A stretch of 64,000 nucleotides of DNA. Origin: Thiobacter sp. AK1. GTDB lineage: Bacteria; Pseudomonadota; Gammaproteobacteria; Burkholderiales; Thiobacteraceae. The position numbers and the translations under genes are program-made. The DNA is taken from assembly GCF_039822265.1 (NCBI RefSeq), contig NZ_JBAJEX010000001.1, forward strand, positions 310,001-374,000. The letters run 5' to 3'. Positions 57,384 through 64,000 of the stretch are shown here, piece by piece (position 1 is the stretch's first letter; the number at the start of each line of letters is the position of its first letter). The notes under the pieces were generated by a model. The model saw nothing but the letters and a program-made list of their open reading frames with translations. It did no database searches and had not been told where the DNA came from.

Positions 57384-57626
57384 ATGGATGCCGCGCTTGA
57401 AGAAGCCTTGGCCGCCGTCCGCAGGGGCGATTGGCACCACGCCCACCGCATCGCGCAGACCCGCGAAGATGCGCTAGCCTGCTGGCTTCATGCCATCCTG
57501 CATAAGATCGAGGGCGATACAGCCAACAGCCGTTACTGGTACGCCCGCGCCGGCCGGCGCTACGAGGATTTCTCCGACCCCGTCGCGGAACTGGAGGCAT
57601 TCGGACGGGTGCTTGCGCAAACCTGA
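57384..57626 (+). CDS. Small helical protein
   Basis: An 80-residue soluble protein with TPR-like helical spacing (LEEALAAVRRGDWHHAHRIAQTREDALACWLHAILHKIEGDTANSRYWYARAGRR). Similar short proteins occur as uncharacterised singletons in proteobacteria. A bidirectional terminator follows 44 bases after its stop. Confidence 0.65.
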   Translation: MDAALEEALAAVRRGDWHHAHRIAQTREDALACWLHAILHKIEGDTANSRYWYARAGRRYEDFSDPVAELEAFGRVLAQT

Positions 57627-57670
57627 GAGGAAGCAAACCACCCCGGCTGCTGGGATGACCCCATTCAGCA

Positions 57671-57697
57671 AAAAAGCCACCGCGAGGTGGCTTTTTT
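57671..57697. terminator. Bidirectional rho-independent terminator
   Basis: A hairpin gccacc-gcga-ggtggc flanked by a run of A's on the left and T's on the right, so it can stop transcription on both strands. It sits between the 80-residue gene (plus) and the 3' end of tRNA-Glu (minus). Confidence 0.88.
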
Positions 57698-57700
57698 GTT

Positions 57701-57776
57701 TGGCGTCCCCACGGGGATTCGAACCCCGGTTACCGCCGTGAAAGGGCGATGTCCTAGGCCTCTAGACGATGGGGAC
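57701..57776 (-). tRNA. tRNA-Glu(TTC)
   Basis: Seventy-six bases on the minus strand with encoded CCA. Acceptor GTCCCCA pairs with its 3' complement; anticodon stem-loop CGCCCTTTCACGGCG gives TTC; T-loop GTTCGAATC. It lies downstream of gltX and tRNA-Ala on the same strand. Confidence 0.95.
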
Positions 57777-57798
57777 TAAACGCTGCGCTTAGTCGGTG

Positions 57799-57996
57799 CT
57801 ACTTTCTGGTGAGCTGAGTCGCCGCGATGCCGAACAGCATCAGGGCGAACCCCAGGGGTACCAGGCTGAGCCACGGTCCGGCTTGGGCGTCCTGATCAGT
57901 GGCCAGTTCCATGAACCCGACCAACAGACCAACGGCGGTGGCCAGAATGCCGATCCAGACCGAGATGACGCCTAGCCGCTGCACCGTGTCTCGCAA
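57799..57996 (-). CDS. Small two-helix membrane protein
   Basis: About 65 residues with two hydrophobic helices (VISVWIGILATAVGLLVGFMEL and SLVPLGFALMLFGIAATQL) joined by a polar loop. No ATG fits; TTG at 57996 or GTG at 57984 could start it, immediately after tRNA-Ala. I do not recognise it. It lies between tRNA-Ala and tRNA-Glu and would be on the same transcript. Confidence 0.5.
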   Translation of the reverse strand: MRDTVQRLGVISVWIGILATAVGLLVGFMELATDQDAQAGPWLSLVPLGFALMLFGIAATQLTRK

Positions 57997-57998
57997 TT

Positions 57999-58074
<76 letters not shown>

Positions 58075-58130
58075 GGAAAGCGCGCCATTATAGGTAGCGG
58101 CGGCGCGCTTGTAAAGCGCTTCGGCCAAGT

Positions 58131-59519
58131 TCAGGTCGGATAACGGCCGAGATGATCCCGGATGCGGCGCAGGCTCTCCTCGCGACCGACGAGTTCCATC
58201 ACGGCATCGATGGAAGGCGTCTGCGTCTCGCCGGTGATCATCACTCGCAGCGGCATCGCCAGCTGCGGCAGTTTCAGTTTGTGGGCGGCGACCGCATCTT
58301 TCAAGAGCCGGTTGATGGCATCCCGGTTCCACTCGATCGCCTCTAGCTTGCAGGCCAATTCCTCCAGCACCGGCCGGATTTCGGCAGTCAGGTACCGGGC
58401 GCGCAGCTCGGCATGGGGCTCGAGCTGGCGATAGAAATAGACCGCCGCATCGGCCAGTTCCTGCAAGGTATTGACACGGGCCTTGAGAAGATCCAGCACC
58501 TTGACCGGATCCGGTCCGTGGCTGGGGTCACAGCAGTCGGCCGCCATGAAGGGACGCGCAAGTTGCACCAACCGCGCGCTGTCGGTCGCCTTGATGTACT
58601 GGGCATTGACCCAGGTGAGCTTCTCCGGATCGAACTTCGCCGGCGACTTGCTGATGTCCTTGAGATCGAACCATTCGATGAACTGGTCCATGGTGAAGAT
58701 CTCGTCATCACCATGGGCCCAGGACAAGCGCGCCAGGTAGTTGAGCAGCGCTTCTGGCAGATAGCCCTCGTCCCGGTACTGGGTGACACTCACCGCACCA
58801 TGGCGCTTGGACAGCCGCTCGCCGTCATGCCCCAAAATCATGGGCACATGGGCGTACTGGGGAATGGGCGCACCAAGGGCCTTGAGAATGTTGATCTGCC
58901 GGGGCGTGTTGTTGAGATGGTCATCGCCGCGGATAACATGGGTCATGGCCATATCCCAGTCGTCCACGACCACGCAAAAATTATAGGTGGGCGTGCCGTC
59001 GGCGCGGGCGATGATGAGATCATCCAGTTCAGCGTTACTCACCACCACCCGTCCCTTGACCAGATCGTCGATGATCACTTCGCCATCGAGGGGGTTCTTG
59101 AAGCGCACCACCGGATTCACCCCTGGCACGGGCGCGGTGCGATGGCGACAGCGACCGTCGTAACGCGGCTTGAGCCCGCACGCGCGCTGCGTTTCGCGCA
59201 TGGCATCGAGTTCTTCTTTGCTGCAATAGCAGTGATAGGCCTTGCCCTCGTCGAGCAGCTTCTGGATCACCTCACGATAGCGGGCCATGCGCTGCGTCTG
59301 ATAGAACGGCCCCTCATCATAGTCGAGCCCCAGCCAGGCCATGCTGTCCAGAATGGCCTGCACCGATTCCTGGGTGGACCGCTCCAGATCGGTGTCCTCG
59401 ATGCGCAAGATGAAACTGCCGCCGTGCTTGCGGGCAAAGGCCCAGGCAAAGAGCGCGGTGCGGGCGCCGCCGATGTGCAGATAACCGGTCGGACTGGGAG
59501 CGAAACGGGTGCGAACCAT
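58131..59519 (-). CDS. gltX: Glutamyl-tRNA synthetase
   Basis: A 462-residue class I synthetase. The HIGH motif is [17 protein letters not shown] and the KMSKS equivalent ERLSKRHG. The zinc-region [30 protein letters not shown] carries cysteines typical of many GluRS. Normal length. It sits directly upstream of tRNA-Ala and tRNA-Glu on the same strand. Confidence 0.97.
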   Translation of the reverse strand: MVRTRFAPSPTGYLHIGGARTALFAWAFARKHGGSFILRIEDTDLERSTQESVQAILDSMAWLGLDYDEGPFYQTQRMARYREVIQKLLDEGKAYHCYCSKEELDAMRETQRACGLKPRYDGRCRHRTAPVPGVNPVVRFKNPLDGEVIIDDLVKGRVVVSNAELDDLIIARADGTPTYNFCVVVDDWDMAMTHVIRGDDHLNNTPRQINILKALGAPIPQYAHVPMILGHDGERLSKRHGAVSVTQYRDEGYLPEALLNYLARLSWAHGDDEIFTMDQFIEWFDLKDISKSPAKFDPEKLTWVNAQYIKATDSARLVQLARPFMAADCCDPSHGPDPVKVLDLLKARVNTLQELADAAVYFYRQLEPHAELRARYLTAEIRPVLEELACKLEAIEWNRDAINRLLKDAVAAHKLKLPQLAMPLRVMITGETQTPSIDAVMELVGREESLRRIRDHLGRYPT

Positions 59520-59576
59520 GACTGACCAGAAAAACGCGCATTGTACGTGAAAGGGTCGGCCACACCCAAGCTAGAT

Positions 59577-59606
59577 TTGACCCGGCCTGCGCGATTGTGG
59601 TTAAAT
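59577..59606 (+). promoter_or_regulatory. Promoter of tRNA-Val
   Basis: TTGACC (5 of 6 to the -35 consensus) and TTAAAT (4 of 6 to the -10) separated by 18 bases, ending 15 bases before the tRNA. Spacing and position fit a sigma-70 tRNA promoter. Confidence 0.55.
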
Positions 59607-59621
59607 TGCGCACCCGCAAAG

Positions 59622-59696
59622 GGGCGGTTAGCTCAGTGGTAGAGCACTGCCTTCACACGGCAGGGGTCGCTGGTTCGAACCCAGCACCGCCCACCA
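59622..59696 (+). tRNA. tRNA-Val(CAC)
   Basis: Seventy-five bases including CCA. Acceptor GGGCGGT pairs with ACCGCCC, D-arm GCTC...GAGC, anticodon stem CTGCC/GGCAG with loop TTCACAC (anticodon CAC), T-loop TTCGAAC. Confidence 0.95.
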
Positions 59697-59774
59697 ATTC
59701 CCGATCCCCCTCACGTGCTTCACGCCCCTGCCCCGCTCCGGCAGCATGTTACGTCCTAAGGGCACTGCCAGCAC

Positions 59775-61853
59775 TCACACGGCGAAGCCGCGGCCTCCCG
59801 TGATGTCCGTCAGTGGCACGGGGGCGGCCAGCCATTCGCCTTGCACATAATCCACGCCGATTACGCGCAGTCGTTCCAGGATGGTTTCGCTCTCCACGGA
59901 TTCAGCGATGGTGGCAAGCCCCATTACCCGGCCGATCCGGTGGATGGCCTCGACCATGGCGTAATCCATGGGATCGACATCCATGTCACGCACAAAGGCG
60001 CCATCGATCTTGATGTAGTCCACGGGCAGGTTTTTCAGATAGTTGAAGGAAGACAGGCCGCTGCCGAAATCGTCCAGCGAGAAGGTGCAGCCTCGCGCCT
60101 TCATCGCCTCGATGAAATGAACCGCCTCGCGCAGATTGGTAATGGCGGCGGTCTCGGTGATCTCGAAGCAAATGCGCCGGTGTGGTATTTGGTTGAGCTC
60201 GAACTGACGGTGCACGAAGGCGAGGAAACTTTCATCGCATAGGGAATGGCCGGAGAGGTTCACCGTGCACACTGGCCCATCGCCCTCACTCCCAAAGCAT
60301 TCGCGAAAAAGCGAGAACACCTTGCTCAACACCCAGCGGTCAATGGCCGGCATCAGGTTGTAGCGTTCCGCGGCGGGGATGAAGGCCATCGGCAGCACCA
60401 GTTCGCCCTCGTCCGAGAGCATGCGCAGCAAAATCTCGTGATGGGGCGCAAGCCCTTTGCTCGGATCGGCCGAGACGATGGGCTGCCGGAAAAGGCGAAA
60501 ACGATTTTCCTCCATGGCCTGACTGATGCGCGTCGCCCAATGCATCTCGCCGCGCCGGCGCTGCACTTCGCCATCCTGTTCCTGATAGACGTGCACCCGG
60601 TTGCGGCCCCGATCTTTGGCGGCATAACAGGCTGCATCGGCAGCACTCAGCAGGCTGGCAAGACTACCGCTGTCGCGGTTTATCTCCACCATGCCGATAC
60701 TGACTCCCACGCCGAAACTGCGGTCCTGCCACAGGAAGCGATAGTCCTTCACCGTCCGACGCAGCGACTCCGCCACGGGCTCAGCGGTGGCCAGATCGCA
60801 GTTTTCCAGCAGTACGCCGAACTCGTCTCCCCCTAGGCGTGCCAAGGTATCGCTCTCCCGCAACCGTGCCTGCAGCAGCGCGGAGAGCTGACGCAACAGT
60901 TCGTCGCCCGCCACGTGACCACAGGTATCGTTGACCACCTTGAACTGGTCGAGGTCGAGATAACAGAGGGTATGGATCTGGCCTTGGTGGCGGGCACCGG
61001 CCAGGGCGCGTTCCAGCCGGACTTCGAATTCGCGCCGGTTGATCAGCCCGGTAAGGGTGTCGTGGGCCGCCTGGTAGCTGAGACGCAGCGTGGCATCGGC
61101 GATGCGTTGCTGCAGGTTCTCGTGGGACGCTTGCAGGGACGCAGCCATGCGGTTGACTCCTGCCTCCAGCAGTTGCAGTTCACCGCCAGAGTCCTCCGGA
61201 ACCCGCAGATCTAGCCGGCCTTCGCCCATCTGCCGCACGGCTTGTGCCAGACGCAGCACGGGACGCGTGACGCGATGGCTCATGCGGAGTGCCACCAGCG
61301 CCGCCAGGAACAAGCCAATGGCCGTGATGATGAGCCCGTTTTGCAGCACCGCTTCCTTGGCGCGCAGAGTCGGTGCTCGGTCAAGTTCCACGGTCACGCG
61401 CCCGATCACGCGCCGCGCCGGCGGCGCCTGGTACCACTCGTCTTCGACGGCCAGCTGCGTCACCACGATCGGCGCGCTGAAATCCAGCGCCTCGCGTGTT
61501 GCAGCCACTGCCACATTGAGGCCTTGCATGTCAGCTACCGCGGGCAAGGCCACATGCTCACCGCTCGCGGCCAGGATCTCGCCGTTGACATCGGTGATCG
61601 CCACCCATTTGACGTCCGCCTCCGCTGCGGCGGCCTCTGCGAGACGGCGCAGAATCTCACGGTTACCCGAGAACACGCCATATTCAGCTGCCGGCGCCAG
61701 TTGGCGCGCGATGGCCAGGCCACGATTGTGGAGGGCGGCATCCAGCTCGCTCAAGCCGCGCTGAATGAAGTACCACGCCAGCCCCAGCGCAATCAGCGCT
61801 GCCGGCAAGAGCGCCAGCAGCAGCACCTGCCACTTGATACTCCAGCCTTTCAT
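59775..61853 (-). CDS. Membrane GGDEF-EAL protein
   Basis: A 692-residue c-di-GMP protein. N-terminal helix (about 5-28), periplasmic sensor (about 30-165), second helix (about 170-190), HAMP (about 190-245; VTRPVLRLAQAVRQMGEGRLDLRVPE), GGDEF domain with intact RLGGDEFGVLL and I-site RESD, then an EAL domain whose signature reads EILLR (EAL to EIL) with DDFGSGLSSFNYLKNLPVDYIKIDG preserved. Phosphodiesterase activity could be kept or altered. ATG 61853 overlaps the binding-protein stop by ATGA, so the sensor may respond to that protein's ligand. Confidence 0.93.
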   Translation of the reverse strand: MKGWSIKWQVLLLALLPAALIALGLAWYFIQRGLSELDAALHNRGLAIARQLAPAAEYGVFSGNREILRRLAEAAAAEADVKWVAITDVNGEILAASGEHVALPAVADMQGLNVAVAATREALDFSAPIVVTQLAVEDEWYQAPPARRVIGRVTVELDRAPTLRAKEAVLQNGLIITAIGLFLAALVALRMSHRVTRPVLRLAQAVRQMGEGRLDLRVPEDSGGELQLLEAGVNRMAASLQASHENLQQRIADATLRLSYQAAHDTLTGLINRREFEVRLERALAGARHQGQIHTLCYLDLDQFKVVNDTCGHVAGDELLRQLSALLQARLRESDTLARLGGDEFGVLLENCDLATAEPVAESLRRTVKDYRFLWQDRSFGVGVSIGMVEINRDSGSLASLLSAADAACYAAKDRGRNRVHVYQEQDGEVQRRRGEMHWATRISQAMEENRFRLFRQPIVSADPSKGLAPHHEILLRMLSDEGELVLPMAFIPAAERYNLMPAIDRWVLSKVFSLFRECFGSEGDGPVCTVNLSGHSLCDESFLAFVHRQFELNQIPHRRICFEITETAAITNLREAVHFIEAMKARGCTFSLDDFGSGLSSFNYLKNLPVDYIKIDGAFVRDMDVDPMDYAMVEAIHRIGRVMGLATIAESVESETILERLRVIGVDYVQGEWLAAPVPLTDITGGRGFAV

Positions 61854-62755
61854 TCCTCGCCTCCCGCTTTGCTCAGCTTCTCCCACAACACCCGTTCCGG
61901 CTCCAGCGGAATGCCTAGGGAGCGCGCTACCTGCGCATTGACCGCCACCGAAAAATAACGCGGATATTGGGGCTGCGGCAGGGCCGAAGGCGACGGCAGG
62001 GCGGTAATCAGTTCCGCCGTTTGGCGTGCGATCTGCGCAGGCGTGGAATAGACTGCCAGCAAGGCCCCGGCATTGACATAGGCCTGGGAATAGCCCACCA
62101 CTGGTTTCTGCGCACGGTAGCTGGTAAGCAGAATGCCCTGCGCGGTGTTGCGGTTGAAGACAAGCGGGTCCGGCACCGCCAGCAGCACATCGGCCTCCGA
62201 CAGCACGCGGTTGAGGGCAGGCAGCAGCGCATCGGCGTCGTCGATGCGCTCGCTCACCAATTGCAAGCCCCGCTCCCGTGCCGCCGCCTGCAGGCTGCGC
62301 AGTTCGGCTGCGGACTCGGGGCCGAGTACCGCGCCCACCCGCTTACGATAAGGGAATGCTTCGGCGATCAGGGCAAAGCGACGCGCCGGCGGCTGATCCA
62401 GGAAAATCGCCGAGAAGGGTTGTGCGCCACTCGAGCGGCGCAACTGTAGATAGGTTGCGCGCGGCAGCAGCACCGCCAGTACCGGTAAGGATGGATTGAG
62501 CCGTAACGCCTGCTCCGTGGCGCGCAAGCCGACCGCCACCACCAGCTCCGCCTGGGCCGAACCTGCCCCACCGGTCTGAATTTCGAGATGCACCGCACGC
62601 GCCTGCAGCTCGCGCCGCAATCGTTGCGCAAATTCCTGGTAAGGTGGGGTGTCGTCGCTGAGCCAAACGGTCAGGTTGATTGCGGCAGCGGCCGGCAAGA
62701 CTATGCACAACGTGAGCGCGAGTAGAACAAGCCAACGCAGGCCGAGGATCGTCAT
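61850..62755 (-). CDS. Periplasmic ABC-type substrate-binding protein (no transporter nearby)
   Basis: A 301-residue secreted binding protein. Signal peptide LVLLALTLCIVLPAAAAI. The body matches ABC_sub_bind-type (YtrF/DUF534-like) proteins: LVVAVGLRATEQALRL, RRFALIAEAFPYRKRVGAVLGPES, ADVLLAVPDPLVFNRNTAQGILLTSYRAQKPVVGYSQAYVNAGALLAVYS. No permease or ATPase is adjacent; it lies between a TonB receptor and a GGDEF-EAL sensor and probably presents the ligand to that sensor. Confidence 0.88.
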   Translation of the reverse strand: MTILGLRWLVLLALTLCIVLPAAAAINLTVWLSDDTPPYQEFAQRLRRELQARAVHLEIQTGGAGSAQAELVVAVGLRATEQALRLNPSLPVLAVLLPRATYLQLRRSSGAQPFSAIFLDQPPARRFALIAEAFPYRKRVGAVLGPESAAELRSLQAAARERGLQLVSERIDDADALLPALNRVLSEADVLLAVPDPLVFNRNTAQGILLTSYRAQKPVVGYSQAYVNAGALLAVYSTPAQIARQTAELITALPSPSALPQPQYPRYFSVAVNAQVARSLGIPLEPERVLWEKLSKAGGEE

Positions 62756-62767
62756 CCGCCCATTCCG

Positions 62768-64000
62768 TCAGTACCCCACTTTGAGGGTGAACAGTGTCCG
62801 TCGCGGGAATTCGTTGCGCTGCAGGGGCTTGCTCGGATCCCAGGAAAAATCGTGGTAGGGCCCGTCCATGTTCTGGAACACCAAGGCGAGCTCCCCTTGG
62901 CCAACACCAAGCTTGAATCGTTTTGCCACGCGCAGATCACGCCGGGTATAAGCACGAATGTAGTCGCCGGTGTTGCCAAAGGGTGTCATATCGTCATAGT
63001 AGTAGACACCGACACTTGCATCGATGCCGTAGGGGAAACGGTGCGCAAGCAGTGCACCAAACGTGTGCCGGGGATCGGCCCGCTGTAAATCTCGCTCCGC
63101 ATAGGCCACTGGCCCGCCCGCGCTGCGTATCTGAGTGAACGAATGGGCAAGCGTCAGACGCGTTGTCTGAACATGCCAGCTCAGCTGCGTCTCGACCCCT
63201 CGCCGCGTGAGCCAATTGCCATCCTTAAACGACCAGGATCCACCACCGATGGCATCAGCCAAGATGATGTTGCGGATGCGGTCCTCGTAGAGTCGCACGT
63301 CTAGCGCTAAGTGCAGATCGGGCCATGTGCCCAGGTAAGCGATTTCGCGTGTCGTGATGCGCTCGGACGACGCCGCGTGGGTGCCGACATACCACTGAAA
63401 AGGGGGAAACGTGCCGCCGCCAGGTTTATTCAGCGTGATCTTGTAGTCCGCTGCGTATTCCAGTAGCGTCGGTGTCCGTTGTGCCTGAGACACCCCCAGC
63501 CGCACGCTGTGCTGAGGAAGCACGTGCCACGTTGCAGCCCATCGGGGTGCGACGTCGGTGCCGGCCAAATCGTTGTGTTCGACCATGGCGCCAAGGTTGA
63601 ACGTCCATTCTGGAACCGGTCGCCACTCGCCATGCCCAAACAAACGTTGCAACCCCACCACCCGGGTGTCGTCTGTTCCAAGATAGGCTGGCGCATGGAT
63701 GCGGTCTTGGCGAATGCTGCCACCCCAGACGGCACGCAGGCGGGGACTCAGCGTTTGGGTTTTTTGCACTTCGATGTCATAGCGCTCCGAGTCCTCCACC
63801 AGCCGCAGGGTCGTGGGGACCATCGAATCCATGGTCACGAACTGTTCCCGGTTTCGGTCGAAGCTGTAGTAGAACTGCACGGCCAGTTCGTCCTCCGGCG
63901 ACACCGTGCGCTGCCAACGGACTTGCGCAAAACCAGTCGCTGCATGGCGATCACGCGGCATGTCGAGGGTGTCTCCAAACCAGCCCACTCCCAGTCGGCC
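62768..64000 (-). CDS. TonB-dependent receptor, C-terminal barrel (N-terminus outside the window)
   Basis: At least 410 residues of an outer-membrane beta-barrel in frame to the last base, so the 5' end is missing. Alternating strands with aromatic ends, VRLGVSQAQRTPTLLEYAADY and the C-terminal RNEFPRRTLFTLKVGY (ending in an aromatic) are typical of TonB receptors. Ligand unknown (siderophore, cobalamin or similar). It starts a likely operon with the binding protein (12-base gap) and the GGDEF-EAL protein. Confidence 0.88.
   Translation of the reverse strand, partial: GRLGVGWFGDTLDMPRDRHAATGFAQVRWQRTVSPEDELAVQFYYSFDRNREQFVTMDSMVPTTLRLVEDSERYDIEVQKTQTLSPRLRAVWGGSIRQDRIHAPAYLGTDDTRVVGLQRLFGHGEWRPVPEWTFNLGAMVEHNDLAGTDVAPRWAATWHVLPQHSVRLGVSQAQRTPTLLEYAADYKITLNKPGGGTFPPFQWYVGTHAASSERITTREIAYLGTWPDLHLALDVRLYEDRIRNIILADAIGGGSWSFKDGNWLTRRGVETQLSWHVQTTRLTLAHSFTQIRSAGGPVAYAERDLQRADPRHTFGALLAHRFPYGIDASVGVYYYDDMTPFGNTGDYIRAYTRRDLRVAKRFKLGVGQGELALVFQNMDGPYHDFSWDPSKPLQRNEFPRRTLFTLKVGY

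Overview
The window is a GC-rich, gene-dense bacterial chromosome segment. It most likely comes from a betaproteobacterium with a sulfur-oxidising or sulfur-trafficking lifestyle. Supporting signs are the ftsK-lolA-rarA-serS gene order, an EarP/EF-P(Arg32) pair, a PIN-PhoH gene next to bcp, a split-arnA Ara4N operon, and an operon of YeeE, TusA, DsrE-like and rhodanese proteins at the left end. The genus cannot be fixed from the sequence. No rRNA, CRISPR array, prophage or transposase gene was seen.

Layout. 1-4770: sulfur relay operon with two half-size YeeE/YedE permeases, TusA, three tiny membrane proteins, a rhodanese-like protein, two DsrE-like proteins, a 59-aa partner, a secreted tandem rhodanese and a c-type cytochrome, many of them coupled by ATGA overlaps. 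4823-5084: tRNA-Ser(CGA) with a duplicated 5' fragment. 5250-6982: mtnA plus a class II aldolase (methylthioribose salvage). 7017-11573: outer membrane factor / MacA-like adaptor / split MacB exporter. 11575-13706 (minus): nth, Nudix, HAD phosphatase, orphan MbcA-like protein. 13811-15406: a DUF72 remnant joined in frame to mltF. 15393-21508 (minus): serS, rarA, lolA, ftsK, with two copies of a 147-bp TA-flanked MITE around this block. 21864-23379: trxB and an Smr protein.

23445-30506: a complete arn operon for 4-amino-4-deoxy-L-arabinose modification of lipid A, with ArnA split into separate formyltransferase and decarboxylase genes. 30591-35518: bcp, PIN-PhoH, a LysR regulator with a small partner, lplT. 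35544-39369 (minus): two TPM proteins, lemA, family-4 uracil-DNA glycosylase, rimI, tsaB. 39370-40053 is a gene-poor gap with one decayed-looking frame. 40054-41801: earP and efp, which together give arginine-rhamnosylated EF-P.

41958-48072 is mixed: a NarL-type regulator, a glycine-zipper protein, a diguanylate cyclase, a SagB-like double nitroreductase, msrB, mtfA and a DUF1993 protein. 48343-51537 is a four-gene run of poorly known proteins ending in a PRPP-synthetase-like enzyme whose start has been tandemly duplicated. 51806-57626 holds a periplasmic glutathione peroxidase, a small membrane protein and a cluster of a thiamine-diphosphate enzyme, an unfamiliar GT-A-like glycosyltransferase and a sulfotransferase. 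57701-59696 carries tRNA-Glu, tRNA-Ala, gltX and tRNA-Val. 59775-64000 (minus) is a TonB receptor / periplasmic binding protein / GGDEF-EAL module cut by the window end.

The strongest candidates for something undescribed are the left-end sulfur operon, with catalytically bare rhodanese and DsrE-like subunits beside tiny membrane proteins, and the ThDP enzyme-glycosyltransferase-sulfotransferase cluster at 53-57 kb.
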